Shown here piece by piece: positions 18,596 through 28,133 of a DNA stretch of 64,000 nt. Within the stretch, counting starts at the first letter, position 1. Every line of letters begins with the position of its first letter. This DNA is from Haloterrigena salifodinae (GTDB taxonomy: Archaea; Halobacteriota; Halobacteria; Halobacteriales; Natrialbaceae), in assembly GCF_003977755.1 (NCBI RefSeq), contig NZ_RQWN01000003.1:372001-436000 (forward strand), given 5' to 3'. Position numbers and translations under genes: made by a program. Below the pieces are notes generated by a model that was not told the origin of the DNA, searched no databases, and saw nothing but the letters and a program-made list of their open reading frames with translations.

Positions 18596-19483
18596 TCAGT
18601 ATCGCTGTCCGGTCACCTCGGAGCCGCCCCTCGGCTGGCCGCTCATTCCCTGTCCGTACCGTCCCTGTTCGGCCATCCCTTGCATCCCTCGAGACCCGGT
18701 CGATCCGGCGCCGGTTCCGCTCCCTTGACGACCCTGAGAGCCGCCGCCGACCCGCCGGAGGAGGCTCTCGCAGGAGTTCATCGTTCGCTCGATCGTCGCC
18801 ACCGTCTCGAGGACGTGCGGGTGGCGCTGCTGGAACTGTCGAAGCGTCGGGAGCCCTTCGTCGGCGACCCGCAGGAACGCGGTCGCAAGCTCCGGGCCGA
18901 ACATCGAGTCGCGGGCGATCAGCAGCTCGTTGAGCGCCGCGATCTCGGCGAGATCCTGGCAGATTCGGGCGCAGCGTCCGAGCTCCGGTCCGCCGCTGGC
19001 ACACCGCGTGGCACACCAGGCGGCGACGTGGGCAAGTTCGCTGAAGTCCTCGAGGGCGATCCACAGCTCGTCGGTCATGTGGTCCTCGAAGAAGGGGGCC
19101 TGGGCGGGCTGTCCACCGCCCTGCTGGTGCTGCATCCCCATCTGGTGGGAGTCCGTCCGCTGGCCGTCCCGGTGGCCGCTCATGTGCTGCCCGCCTCGCT
19201 GACGACCGCGCATCGGTTCGTTCCCTCGGTCGGCTATCGGTCGACCGGCCTGCTGTCGGGACGCCCCCTGCTGGCCGGTCGTTGACCGACTGGTGCTCGG
19301 CCCCTGGTCACGTGTCATGCTCGGCTCCTGGCCGCCCGTCTCGGACCGTTCGGACGAGCCGCCGAACTGCGGCTGGATGTCCATTCCGGTTCCCGTGTGC
19401 GTCCCCGGTCCCCTCGCCTCGGGCAGTTGGCCGTACTGTTCGCCGGTTCGGTCGTGCTGTTGCTGATCCGAGTGATGAGTCAC
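18596..19483 (-). CDS. Gln/Gly-rich protein with a degenerate Csp/DUF326-like four-helix domain
   Basis: The 295-residue protein has a low-complexity first part (1-128: Gln, Gly, His, Arg, Ser), a helical domain (about 132-245) and a Gly/Gln tail. The helical domain shows AAWCATRC (157, 161) and [14 protein letters not shown] (171, 175) and one more Cys at 238. The CxxxC ... CxxxC-xD pattern is like the second helix of Cys-lined four-helix copper-storage (DUF326/Csp) proteins, but most of the metal cysteines are gone. It may be a structural or coat-like protein derived from that fold. The function is unknown. Confidence 0.72.
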   Translation of the reverse strand: MTHHSDQQQHDRTGEQYGQLPEARGPGTHTGTGMDIQPQFGGSSERSETGGQEPSMTRDQGPSTSRSTTGQQGASRQQAGRPIADRGNEPMRGRQRGGQHMSGHRDGQRTDSHQMGMQHQQGGGQPAQAPFFEDHMTDELWIALEDFSELAHVAAWCATRCASGGPELGRCARICQDLAEIAALNELLIARDSMFGPELATAFLRVADEGLPTLRQFQQRHPHVLETVATIERTMNSCESLLRRVGGGSQGRQGSGTGAGSTGSRGMQGMAEQGRYGQGMSGQPRGGSEVTGQRY

Positions 19484-19752
19484 GAATAGTGTACCTCGAG
19501 TGTGGCGGCGGCTACGCCGATCCCTCGATTAAACCGGTTCTACCGTTTCGTCCGTTTACGTCAGAAAACGACTGGCTTTCGCGGTCCCAGCGGCCGATAA
19601 CGACCGAAACCGGTCGGGCGCGCTCGAGTAATCGCGGATTGGAACTTGCCGTCGGACGGCGATTTGCGGGATGGCAGCCGGAACCACGGGAGATTCCGCC
19701 TCGGCCGCGGCTGATCGACAACGTGAACTATCCGGCGACAGGCTGTACGGGT

Positions 19753-20430
19753 ATGACGATCGAAGACCGGGAAAACGCCTATCTCGTCACGCACGCACTG
19801 GCGAAGGACACGCTCTCGCGGCTCCGCGACGTCGAAACCGAGCAGGTCAGCTTCCGGAAGGGCCTCGTGAAACTCGGCCGGATCTGCGGCTACGAGATCA
19901 TCGACGGCCGGATGGAAACGGAGTACGTCGAGATCGAGACGCCCCTCGAGCAGACCATGGGCGAGCGCGTCCGCGGGCTGGACGACGTCGTGATCATCAA
20001 CGTCCTCCGCGCGGCGACGCCGTTCGTCGAGGGGCTGTTGAAGGCCTTCCCCCGCGCTCGACAGGGCGTCATCAGCGCGAGCCGCGACGAGGAGGCCGGC
20101 CGCGAGGAAGACGGTTCGTTCCCCATCTCTGTCGACTACGTGAAACTGCCCGAGATCACCGAGGAGGACACCGTGATCATCGCCGACCCGATGCTCGCGA
20201 CCGGGTCCACGATGTGTACCGTCCTCGACCACGTCATCGAGAACTCGCCGGAGCCCGAGAATCTAATCGTCCTCTCGGCGGTCTCCGCGCCGGAGGGACT
20301 GCTCCGCGTCGGCGATACGTTCCCCGAGGCCGACCTGCTGACGGTCTCGATCGACGACCGCCTCGACGACGACGGCTTCATCGTGCCCGGGCTGGGCGAC
20401 GCGGGCGACCGGGCGTTCCGCACCACATAA
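19753..20430 (+). CDS. upp: Uracil phosphoribosyltransferase
   Basis: Upp salvages uracil with PRPP to make UMP. The 225-residue protein has the family blocks: [22 protein letters not shown], the PRPP-binding loop [21 protein letters not shown] and the C-terminal [16 protein letters not shown] that recognises uracil. ATG at 19753 was chosen because the much longer open frame upstream has no conserved content. Confidence 0.96.
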   Translation: MTIEDRENAYLVTHALAKDTLSRLRDVETEQVSFRKGLVKLGRICGYEIIDGRMETEYVEIETPLEQTMGERVRGLDDVVIINVLRAATPFVEGLLKAFPRARQGVISASRDEEAGREEDGSFPISVDYVKLPEITEEDTVIIADPMLATGSTMCTVLDHVIENSPEPENLIVLSAVSAPEGLLRVGDTFPEADLLTVSIDDRLDDDGFIVPGLGDAGDRAFRTT

Positions 20431-20495
20431 CCGTCCGTCGCCGACCCGCCGCCGGTCGCCGTCGACTTTTTGTGAGCGAGCCGTAATCGCTCCGT

Positions 20496-20873
20496 ATGGA
20501 GTACTCCGTTATCGATCCGGACGATGGGGAGCCCGTCGAGGGTCGCCCCTGCAATCTGCGCCGGCTGAGCGACGCGGCCGGCCTCGAGAACGTCGCGATC
20601 AACCGGTTTCGCGCGGACCCCGGCGAACAGTTGCCGCTGGCCTACCACTACCACGAACAGCAGGAGGAGGCGTTCGTCGTGCTCTCGGGGACGCTTCACG
20701 TCGAGACGCCCGAAGGCGAACTCGAGGTACCGGAGGGATCGATGTTCGCGGCCCCGCCCGAAGCGCCCCACCGCGCGTACAACCCCGAGGATGCTGAGGG
20801 ATCGATCGAAGTGATCGCGATCGGCGCGCCGCCGGTCAGCGACGACGCGGTCCCCTACGAGCCCGACGAGTAG
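20496..20873 (+). CDS. Single-domain cupin
   Basis: The 125-residue protein is a small beta-barrel cupin. Motif 1 is visible as AYHYHEQQEEAFVVLSGTLHVE (two His, Glu) and motif 2 as PPEAPHRAYNPED. The metal-binding His/Glu set is intact, so it may bind a metal and act on or sense a small molecule, but the substrate cannot be told. It follows upp by 65 bases on the same strand and could be cotranscribed. Confidence 0.87.
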   Translation: MEYSVIDPDDGEPVEGRPCNLRRLSDAAGLENVAINRFRADPGEQLPLAYHYHEQQEEAFVVLSGTLHVETPEGELEVPEGSMFAAPPEAPHRAYNPEDAEGSIEVIAIGAPPVSDDAVPYEPDE

Positions 20874-20911
20874 CGTTTCGGCCGCGACTCGCGGCACTCG
20901 AGTTCTGCCAC

Positions 20912-21112
20912 CTACTCGGCCGAACAGGTATCGATCCCGAGGACAGCGTTGACCGGACACCGCTGAATAATCGCGGTCGCGACGATATCGCTGCCGGCGA
21001 TGAACGCGAGCGTGCCGGCTGTTCGATCCCGGTTTCGGTAGCCGATCAGCAGCAGTGCCGCGCCGAGGACGATCCGTAGCACGCGGTCGAAGCCGCCGAC
21101 GTTTCGATCCAT
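20912..21112 (-). CDS. DUF2892 (YgaP-tail-like) small membrane protein
   Basis: The 66-residue protein has NVGGFDRVLRIVLGAALLLIGY, then a second hydrophobic segment, and the terminal RCPVNAVLGIDTC, which is diagnostic for DUF2892. The family consists of two-helix membrane proteins, often fused to or near rhodanese-like sulfurtransferases. None is adjacent here. The role is unknown. Confidence 0.88.
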   Translation of the reverse strand: MDRNVGGFDRVLRIVLGAALLLIGYRNRDRTAGTLAFIAGSDIVATAIIQRCPVNAVLGIDTCSAE

Positions 21113-21328
21113 ACGCGGACGAACGGGCGAGACGCCCGTAGGGATTTCCTTGCACCGGCGGGCGATCGGGATGCTGTAGTCTGTACACCGGCATCGTCGA
21201 TCGCGAATCGAACCCCTTCGTTTCCGGTCGAACCGGCCCGAACGGTCGTTTTCGGACGGTTTGACGGTCGACGGTCCAGACGAAACGCTGCTCCGACCGC
21301 CGGGGATCGCGTCCCGACATCGCGAGTC

Positions 21329-23443
21329 TCACTCCGCGTTTCCGTCGTCGTCTTCGCTCCCACCGGAGAGCCCGGCGTCGCGCTCGCGCTCGAGCGCCGG
21401 TGGTGCCTCATGATACGCGGAGTAGCCGTCGAACCAGCGGGCGATGCGCTCGAGTCGGTCGACGACGTGAGCGGGTTCGCCCGACCGGGAGAGTTCGTGG
21501 CCCTCGCGGGGGTACCTGACCAGCCGCGTGTCGACCCCGTGTTTCTGCAGCCCGCGGACGAACAGTTCGGCCGTGTTGGCGGGCGTCCGGTAGTCCCGGT
21601 CGGCGTGGAGCACGAGCGTCGGCGCGTCAACGTCGGCGACGTGGGCGGCGGGAGATTGGTTCCACAGGAAGTCGGGGTCGTCCCAGGGCGTCGTTCCGAA
21701 ATCGTCCTCAACGAGTTTGAACGCGTCGCTCGAGCCGTAGAACCCGGCGAGATCGTAGACGCCCCGCTGGGAGACCGCCGCCTCGAAGCGGTCGCTGTGG
21801 GCGACCGCCCAGGCGGTCATGAACCCGCCGAAGCTGCCGCCGGTGACGAAGACCTCGTCGTCGTCCACGAACTCCCGCTCGCAGACCGACTCGACGCCCG
21901 TGAGCACGTCCGCGAGCGTCACCTCGCCCCAATCCCCTTCGATGGCCGTCGCGCGGTCCTCGCCGTACCCCGTCGAACCTCGCGGGTTGCACCAGAAGAC
22001 GACGTACCCTCGCGCCGCGAGCGTCTGGAACTCGTGCCACATCGTCCCCGCGGTCGTCCAGTGGGCGTGGGGGCCGCCGTGAACCTCGACGACGAGGGGG
22101 TAGCGCTCGCCCGGCGACGCGTCGGCGTCGAACTCGGGGGGCGTGAGGAGCCAGCCCTGGATCTCCGTTCCATCGTCGTTTTCGAACCACACTTCATCGG
22201 GACGCCGAACGGGCCGGTCGGCGAGGTAGCCGTCGTTCACGCGAGTCAGCCGGTGGGCCTCGTTGCCGCCGCGGGTCGTCACGAAGACGTCGCCGGGGTG
22301 GTCCCACTCGCTGTAGACGTAGGCGACGGCGTTCTCGCCGACCGAGAAATCTGCGATCGTGACGCCGTCGCCGTAGACTCGCGCCGGTTCCTCGCTCGCG
22401 TCGCCGGGTACCGACCAGCAGACGCGCGAGCCCTCATCGGGCGTCGTGACGTACAGCGCCTCGCCGCCGGGCGCCCACTCGAAGCCACAGCGGTGACCGA
22501 CGGTCCGATCGAGCGGCTCCGTCGGCGTCCGCTCCTCGCCGGTTACGCGGTCGTGCACGCGGATCTCGGTCTGGCGCATCGAGGTCCGGTCCTTGGGCGT
22601 GAACTCGAAGGCGACGCGGTCGTCCGCGGTGGCGTCGATCGATCCGGACTCGAGCCAGCCCGTGGTTTGCGTGAACGCCTCAACCTCGCCGGAGTCCGTC
22701 CCGTGTTCGTACAGATCGTAGGCCAGCGTGTCGTCGGGATCCTCGCCGGCCGAAGCGGCCGTGGCCGCGTAGTAGATCGTCTCGTCGTCGCCCCACGTCG
22801 GAGAGACGTAGTCGACAGGTACGTCGGCTGGCCCGTCGTCGTCGGTGAGGCGGGTGATCGCCGTTCCGTCCGGATCGTCCTCCGGAGCCCTCGAGAGCGC
22901 GGCCTCAACCGCGAGGACGTAGACGTGGCGCCGCCGGCCGTCGAAGTACTCGGTTCCGGCTCGGTAGATCGTGCGGTCGATCACCCGCGGATCGGGGGCC
23001 TCGCGCTCGTAGTCGGGATCGACCGCACGGTCCCGGTCGGCCTCTCGATCGTCGGGCGTGACGCGCTGGGAGAAGACGAGTCTGGAACCGTCCGGGCTCC
23101 ACTCGAGGTCGTCGATCCCGCCGACGACCGACGTGAGCCGGCGCGCTTCGCCGCCGCCGGTCGAGACGAGCCAGACCTGCTCGCGGTCGCCCTCGCCGCG
23201 GGTGCTGGCGAAGGCGAGTCGGTCGCCGTCGGGGCTCCAGCGGGGCTGGGAGTCGACGCCGTCGCTGGCGGTGAACTGCGCGGCCTCGTCGCCGCCGACG
23301 GGGACGGTGTGGATCGACGCCGCGTACGACTCGTCGTCGGCGGGCGTCCGGCGGACGAACGCCACCCGCTCGTCGTCCGGCGAGAGTCGCGGCTCCTCGG
23401 CGCGGACGAGATCGTGATAATCGCTCGCCGCGATCCTGTTCAT
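21329..23443 (-). CDS. S9-family peptidase (acylaminoacyl/prolyl-oligopeptidase type)
   Basis: The 704-residue soluble serine peptidase combines an N-terminal WD-like beta propeller (about 1-420, with repeated SPDGSRLVF/SPDGDRLAF motifs) and a C-terminal alpha/beta hydrolase. The nucleophile is in GGSFGGF, the acid in LHADRDYRTP and the histidine in PREGHELSR. Such enzymes cut small peptides or remove acylated N-terminal residues. ATG at 23443 was chosen; the 51-codon upstream extension is unconserved and Arg-rich. Confidence 0.93.
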   Translation of the reverse strand: MNRIAASDYHDLVRAEEPRLSPDDERVAFVRRTPADDESYAASIHTVPVGGDEAAQFTASDGVDSQPRWSPDGDRLAFASTRGEGDREQVWLVSTGGGEARRLTSVVGGIDDLEWSPDGSRLVFSQRVTPDDREADRDRAVDPDYEREAPDPRVIDRTIYRAGTEYFDGRRRHVYVLAVEAALSRAPEDDPDGTAITRLTDDDGPADVPVDYVSPTWGDDETIYYAATAASAGEDPDDTLAYDLYEHGTDSGEVEAFTQTTGWLESGSIDATADDRVAFEFTPKDRTSMRQTEIRVHDRVTGEERTPTEPLDRTVGHRCGFEWAPGGEALYVTTPDEGSRVCWSVPGDASEEPARVYGDGVTIADFSVGENAVAYVYSEWDHPGDVFVTTRGGNEAHRLTRVNDGYLADRPVRRPDEVWFENDDGTEIQGWLLTPPEFDADASPGERYPLVVEVHGGPHAHWTTAGTMWHEFQTLAARGYVVFWCNPRGSTGYGEDRATAIEGDWGEVTLADVLTGVESVCEREFVDDDEVFVTGGSFGGFMTAWAVAHSDRFEAAVSQRGVYDLAGFYGSSDAFKLVEDDFGTTPWDDPDFLWNQSPAAHVADVDAPTLVLHADRDYRTPANTAELFVRGLQKHGVDTRLVRYPREGHELSRSGEPAHVVDRLERIARWFDGYSAYHEAPPALERERDAGLSGGSEDDDGNAE

Positions 23444-23616
23444 ACTCGAGGTCGTACCCGCTGGCCCATATAGCTCGGCGAGGCGGCAGGCGGTCGTGGT
23501 CGCAGTCGTGCCCTCGAGCGCCGATCGATCGCGATCGGCACCGACTCGCGAGGCGGTCGATCGGCAGCACCGTCGAGTCCGATGGAGTTTTGTCAATACG
23601 CCGTCGTATCTCGAGT

Positions 23617-24480
23617 ATGGCCATGCGAACCTCGACCGAGCGCGTCGCGCTCGGTGACAGCGGTGACGGCGGCGACGAGCCGTCAGACGGGCGCTTTCGG
23701 CTCGTCGTCGCCGTCTACGCCGGCGCCCTCCTCGCGGGCGTCGTCTCGGTCGCGGCCGTCCTGACCGCGTTCGTCCGGGGTCCCCTTCCCGCCGTCTATG
23801 CGGCCGGGTTCGTTGGCGGCTTCGTCGGCGGACTGGCGCTGGCGGCCGCGGATCCGCGGCTTCCCGTCCGCCTCGGCCGCACGCTCGGCCGACGGGCGGC
23901 GGTCGTCGTCCCGACCGTGCCGTTCGTCGTCATCTGGTTCGCTCCGCTCGAGGCGGCCGTCGATGCCGTCGCGCTCTGGGCGGTGATCACCGTCTTCGTC
24001 TCGGGCTACGTTCTCTCGCAACTGGCCGGAAACCGGTACGTCGATGCGGTTACCACCGGCGAGCCCGCGGAACGGTGGCGGTGGACGCCGCCCGGTTCCC
24101 CGATCGTCGACGCCCTGCTCGCCGGGATCTGGCTCGTCATCGGAATCGGTGACGCCGTCACCGGATCCCCGGCGCAGGGTCTGCTGTGGCTGTCGCTCGC
24201 CGTCTTCTGGATGGTGAGCTGTCTCGTCGAGGGTCGGTGGTCGTTCGGTCCGGGACGGGAGCGCTGCGAAATTCAATTCTACAAGACCGGGCTCGTCAAA
24301 CGGCGGCCGTACACGAAGGCGTTCGTCCCGTGGCGCGACGTCAATCACGTCCGCCTGCGCGAGGGCGAACTCGTCATCGACCGCGGTCTCCGCGACGTGC
24401 GGTTCGACCGGGACGAACTCGAGGACCCCGAGGCCGTTCTCGAGGCCATCGACCGTCGAATCGCGTCCGCGGTCGCCTGA
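23617..24480 (+). CDS. Membrane protein with C-terminal PH-like domain, copy 1
   Basis: The 287-residue protein has about six membrane helices (35-215) and a soluble C-terminal domain of about 70 residues (CEIQFYKTGLVKRRPYTKAF, then PWRDVNHVRLREGELVIDRG) that looks like a bacterial-type PH domain. It is clearly homologous to the next gene along its whole length. I do not recognise a named family. A promoter-like stretch lies upstream, and ATG at 23617 was preferred to a TTG at 23590. Confidence 0.75.
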   Translation: MAMRTSTERVALGDSGDGGDEPSDGRFRLVVAVYAGALLAGVVSVAAVLTAFVRGPLPAVYAAGFVGGFVGGLALAAADPRLPVRLGRTLGRRAAVVVPTVPFVVIWFAPLEAAVDAVALWAVITVFVSGYVLSQLAGNRYVDAVTTGEPAERWRWTPPGSPIVDALLAGIWLVIGIGDAVTGSPAQGLLWLSLAVFWMVSCLVEGRWSFGPGRERCEIQFYKTGLVKRRPYTKAFVPWRDVNHVRLREGELVIDRGLRDVRFDRDELEDPEAVLEAIDRRIASAVA

Positions 24481-24546
24481 TCGCGGGTTACGACGGTGCG
24501 TCGGTGACTCCGTTCGACCGAACTATTTTTGATCCTACACGAATAC

Positions 24547-24558
24547 GTTTCATATATC
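24547..24558 (+). promoter_or_regulatory. TATA-like element upstream of copy 2
   Basis: The stretch reading TTTCATATATCC would place transcription start near 24580. No ATG, GTG or TTG in the frame of the following gene occurs until GTG 24650. Confidence 0.35.
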
Positions 24559-24649
24559 CTATTCGAACGCGACACCGGCGGCCGGCAACGCTGGCCCCGG
24601 ACCAACGGGGACGGCGTTCCGGGTAGCGTTCGGGCTCTACGTCGGCGCC

Positions 24650-25435
24650 GTGCTGGGTGGGCTCGCGACGACGGCCGCCGCTCTGTCGCTCGAATCGTCC
24701 CCGCGCCTCCTCGCGATCGCTGTCGCGACGTTCGCGACGGGGGCCGTCGTCGGTGCCGGGATCGCGGGACGCCTGCACGGACTCCCCGGGCGACTCGGTC
24801 AGACGTGGGTCCGCAGGCTGGCGATCATCTGCGGGGCCCTCCCGTTCGCCGCGGTGATCGTCGCGTCGCTTCCGTGGTCACTCGAGCCGCAGGTCAAATT
24901 CGCCGCACTCGGGTCGGCGTGTGCCGTCGCGATTTCGGGGATCCTCCTCGCGCGGGTGGCGGAGAACGGCTACGTCGACGCTGCCACTGAGGGCGACGAG
25001 CCCGTCGCGAGTTGGCGCTGGTACTGGTCGCCGTCCGGCTCGCGGACCCTCGATCTCATCCAGTTCCTCATGTGGGGGCTTCTGGCCGTCAGCAGCGCCG
25101 TCGTCGGCGATTGGTGGTCTGCGGTCCTCGGGACCAGCGCCATGGTTCTCGGCGCGGTCGTGAGCGTCACTGAAGGTCGCTGGACGAGATGGTTCCCCGA
25201 CGCCTCGAGCGAGGCGGCCGAAATCCGCGTCTACGAACACGGGTTCGCCACGGAGCGACCGTACCGCCGGCAGTTCGTCCCGTGGTCGTCGATTACCCAC
25301 GTCCGGCTCCGCGGCGACGAACTCGTCATCGACCGCGGGCGGTTCGACCACCGCTTCGACCAAGACGCCCTCGAGGACCCCGAGGCCCTCCGCGAGGCGA
25401 TCGATCGACGCCTCGAGACGGCCGGCAGACGATAG
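24650..25435 (+). CDS. Membrane protein with C-terminal PH-like domain, copy 2 (start uncertain)
   Basis: From GTG 24650 the protein has 261 residues and matches copy 1: membrane helices, a WRW motif in the middle, then QFVPWSSITHVRLRGDELVIDRG and EDPEALREAIDRR near the end. In-frame sequence homologous to copy 1 (TAFRVAFGLYVGAV) extends upstream of GTG 24650 back to a stop at 24530-24532 with no usual start codon. Either a non-standard start is used, the first helix is shortened, or a small mutation has damaged the N-terminus. Tandem duplication is the obvious origin. Confidence 0.65.
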   Translation: MLGGLATTAAALSLESSPRLLAIAVATFATGAVVGAGIAGRLHGLPGRLGQTWVRRLAIICGALPFAAVIVASLPWSLEPQVKFAALGSACAVAISGILLARVAENGYVDAATEGDEPVASWRWYWSPSGSRTLDLIQFLMWGLLAVSSAVVGDWWSAVLGTSAMVLGAVVSVTEGRWTRWFPDASSEAAEIRVYEHGFATERPYRRQFVPWSSITHVRLRGDELVIDRGRFDHRFDQDALEDPEALREAIDRRLETAGRR

Positions 25436-25449
25436 GCGTCGTCCCCGCG

Positions 25450-26097
25450 TTACTCGAGGTCCGCCCGCCCGCTCGTCGCGCTCCGCAGTCGATCACGGAA
25501 CGCGTCGGCCTCCTCGAGGGGGACGCGAACGTCGAACGAGACGGCTTCCTGATAGTCGGCCTCGAACTCGTAGCCCTCGCTCTCGAGAATCCCGCGGACC
25601 GTGCCGGAGTCGTCGTATTCGACGGTGATCGAGACCCGTTCGTGGGGCCGTTCCTCGACGACGCCGGCCGCCTCGACGGCCTCCTTGACCGCCCGCGAGT
25701 AGGCCCGGACGAGGCCACCGACGCCGAGGTTCGTCCCGCCGTAGTAGCGCGTGACGACGACCGCGCAGTTCTCGATCTCTTGCTGGGTGAGGACGTTCAG
25801 TGCCGGCTTTCCCGCGGATCCGGAGGGCTCGCCGTCGTCGCTCGAGTACTCCCGAAGGAAGTAGCCCGCTCCCGCGCCCTCCTCGCCGTTCCCGCCGCTG
25901 TCAGCTCCGTCGCCGACTCGCACCCGGTAGGCGGGGACGTTGTGGGTCGCGTCGGCGAACTCCTCGCTGACGGCGTCGACGAACGACTCGGCGGAGTCGA
26001 CGGAGTCGACCGGTCGAACGCGGCCGATGAACTCCGAGCCCTGCACGACGAAGTCGGCGGTCGCCGCCTCGGCGACGGTCCGGTACGATCGACTCAC
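25450..26097 (-). CDS. IMPACT family protein (UPF0029, YigZ-like)
   Basis: The 215-residue protein has the IMPACT N-terminal domain with SEFIGRVRPVDS, the hallmark DDGEPSGSAGKPALNVL, and VVVTRYYGGTNLGVGGLVRAYS, followed by the smaller UPF0029 C-terminal domain. A Gly/Asp/Glu-rich haloarchaeal insertion lies at about 60-75. The bacterial members are linked to translation control; the archaeal role is not known. It converges with the gene at 24650-25435. Confidence 0.92.
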   Translation of the reverse strand: MSRSYRTVAEAATADFVVQGSEFIGRVRPVDSVDSAESFVDAVSEEFADATHNVPAYRVRVGDGADSGGNGEEGAGAGYFLREYSSDDGEPSGSAGKPALNVLTQQEIENCAVVVTRYYGGTNLGVGGLVRAYSRAVKEAVEAAGVVEERPHERVSITVEYDDSGTVRGILESEGYEFEADYQEAVSFDVRVPLEEADAFRDRLRSATSGRADLE

Positions 26098-26229
26098 GGC
26101 GACTCCCCTCGCACGATGCTCGACGGTACGCCCGGTAGCGAAAAGAGTGCGTCGGTCCGTTCGTTCGATAGAAGTATCATATTCTATATGTTCAACACGC
26201 TCTTATCCCCCGCTGTAGAGGGTGCAGCC

Positions 26230-26655
26230 ATGAGCGACGAAACCGAACTCGAGACCGAAACCATCGACGAGACGCTCGCGGAGGAGCTCCTCAGCGTCAG
26301 CCGGACCGCCGTCGGCGACGAACTGCGGAGCATCACCTACTTCACCGAGGACGAGGTTGAGCAGATCTACCTCCGCTCGGATCTCGAGCAGACGGCCGAC
26401 CTCGTCGGCTTCGCCGACCACGAACGACTCGGCTTTCGCTCCCAGTCGGCCTACCGCAACACGCAACTCGGCGAGTACCAGGCGACGGTCCGAATGTTCG
26501 AGAACGGCTACCTCTCGCGGGTGATCCGCGGACCCCACGGCGTCTGGGTGACGACCGACGACATGTCGATGGATCGGTTCAAGGAACTGACGACGGCGAC
26601 CAAGTCGGTGTTAGACGATCACGTCGATACGGTGTCGACCGACGGCGACGACTGA
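26230..26655 (+). CDS. Haloarchaeal conserved protein (DUF7522-like)
   Basis: The 141-residue soluble, acidic protein has the block LRSITYFTEDEVEQIYLRSDL and YRNTQLGEYQATVRMFENGYL with GVWVTTDDMS. I recall similar haloarchaeal proteins (DUF7522 type, unchecked) next to signalling genes, but no function. An AT-rich promoter stretch with TATATG lies about 40 bases upstream of the ATG. Confidence 0.72.
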   Translation: MSDETELETETIDETLAEELLSVSRTAVGDELRSITYFTEDEVEQIYLRSDLEQTADLVGFADHERLGFRSQSAYRNTQLGEYQATVRMFENGYLSRVIRGPHGVWVTTDDMSMDRFKELTTATKSVLDDHVDTVSTDGDD

Positions 26656-26662
26656 CCAGCCG

Positions 26663-27166
26663 TCACTGGAGTTCGATCTTGCGGACGAACTCGAGGTCCC
26701 GAATTTCGGTGATGACGTTACCCGGCAGCTCCTGGTCGGTGATCAGGTAGAGCTGTGGCTCGTCGGTGAACTCCGGATCCTCGCTGATGGTCTGGCGGAT
26801 CGAGATGTCGTGTTCGGCCAGGAGCCCGGTGATCCCCGCGACGATGCCCTTCTGATCGGCGTCGTCGGGCGTGACCGTCAGTACCGTCAGGTCGAGCACC
26901 GGCGCCAGGTCCATCAGGCTCGGCACCTGCGAGATGTTCTGGAAGATACGGCGCAGTTCGGGATCCTCGAGGATGACGTCGGTCGTCGAGTCGACAACGC
27001 GCCGGTCGACGCCGATCTCGCGAGCGATACCCGTGTTCGGAATCTCGATCCCCCCGGAGACGACGCGGCCGTCGTCGTTGACCGAGAACCCTCGCTCCAG
27101 TAGCAAGCGAATCACCGCCTGTTGGCTGGGCGAGCCCTCGAACTTCTCCATGATCTCGTCGAACAT
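26663..27166 (-). CDS. HTH plus ACT-domain regulator
   Basis: The 167-residue protein starts with a helix-turn-helix-like region (about 10-75, ending in GIAREIGVDRRVVDSTTDVIL) and ends with an ACT domain (about 90-167, LTVLTVTPDDADQKGIVAGI). ACT domains bind amino acids, so it is probably an amino-acid-responsive regulator. ATG at 27166 was chosen; the longer frame upstream has no conserved sequence and overlaps the divergent gene. Targets are unknown, and no biosynthesis gene adjoins it. Confidence 0.82.
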   Translation of the reverse strand: MFDEIMEKFEGSPSQQAVIRLLLERGFSVNDDGRVVSGGIEIPNTGIAREIGVDRRVVDSTTDVILEDPELRRIFQNISQVPSLMDLAPVLDLTVLTVTPDDADQKGIVAGITGLLAEHDISIRQTISEDPEFTDEPQLYLITDQELPGNVITEIRDLEFVRKIELQ

Positions 27167-27275
27167 TCGTTGCCGGGTATACGGCGGCCGGCGTATAAGG
27201 CCCAGTGATCGACGCCAACGAGGAGACGTCGCGTCTGACGGGCGATTTTTGACGGTCCGGGAAAAACGCCATACC

Positions 27276-28133
27276 ATGCGCGAACTCCGACGTTGTGACT
27301 TCTGCGGTGGCGACGCGGCCGGGGCTTTCGAAATCGTCCCGCCTGAACTCGAGCCGACCGAGGCCGAACAGCGACGCGTCGTCCTCTGTGCCGACTGCAA
27401 GAACCGTCTGCAGACCCTCATCGAACCACTGCTCGCCCGCGCCGGCGCCGACGGCGAGTCGTCGGCAGCGTCCGCGGAGGACGGACGACGCTCCGGCGAG
27501 GGCGACGACAACGGCGATCGTGCCGGCGAATCCACGAGCGAGAGCGGAACCGTCGTCGCGTCGGCCGACGAGTCGACCCCGAAGCGATCGCGGGCCTCGA
27601 GCCCCAACGCGACGGTGTCGGACGCGGCTCCCGGCGAGAGCGACGCCGCCGGCAATGACGTCGGCGCCAATGACGCCGAACCTGACGGCGTCGAAGCCGA
27701 AGCCGCCGGAGCTGACAACAGCGCCGCCGACGCCGGCGGTGACGCGGCGATCGATTCCGAGTCGCTGCTCGAGGACGGGATCACCTTCGAGCACTCCGAG
27801 CCCGCGAACGGGGAATCGGACACACCGGAAACGGCGTCTACAACCGGAGAAGGAACCGACGACACAGCCGAGTCAGACGACGAGCGCTCAGGCGACGCGG
27901 AGACCAGCGCGTCGGCCGATCGAGACGAGTCGAGTCAGCCGCCGGCCGCGTACGGCAAGGTGCTTCGACTGCTGCGAAACCGCGAGTTCCCCATGCAGCG
28001 CAGCGCCGTCGAAAGCCTGGCCGCCGGCGCCTACGACCTCGAGTCTAGCGAGGTCGACGCGATCATCGATCACGCGATCGAACGGGACGAGTTCGTCGAG
28101 AAGCGCGGCGAACTGCGCCGACCCGACGCCTAG
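27276..28133 (+). CDS. Zinc-ribbon and winged-helix protein with long acidic linker
   Basis: The 285-residue protein has an N-terminal zinc knuckle pair (CDFCGG at 7-12 and LCADC near 37-41), a disordered acidic Ala/Asp/Ser/Gly linker (about 60-225) and a C-terminal winged-helix-like domain (about 228-280, [21 protein letters not shown]). I recognise the haloarchaeal architecture but no function; a nucleic-acid-binding role is likely. It is divergent from the ACT regulator, and its stop overlaps the hisB stop by 4 bases on the opposite strand. Confidence 0.8.
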   Translation: MRELRRCDFCGGDAAGAFEIVPPELEPTEAEQRRVVLCADCKNRLQTLIEPLLARAGADGESSAASAEDGRRSGEGDDNGDRAGESTSESGTVVASADESTPKRSRASSPNATVSDAAPGESDAAGNDVGANDAEPDGVEAEAAGADNSAADAGGDAAIDSESLLEDGITFEHSEPANGESDTPETASTTGEGTDDTAESDDERSGDAETSASADRDESSQPPAAYGKVLRLLRNREFPMQRSAVESLAAGAYDLESSEVDAIIDHAIERDEFVEKRGELRRPDA

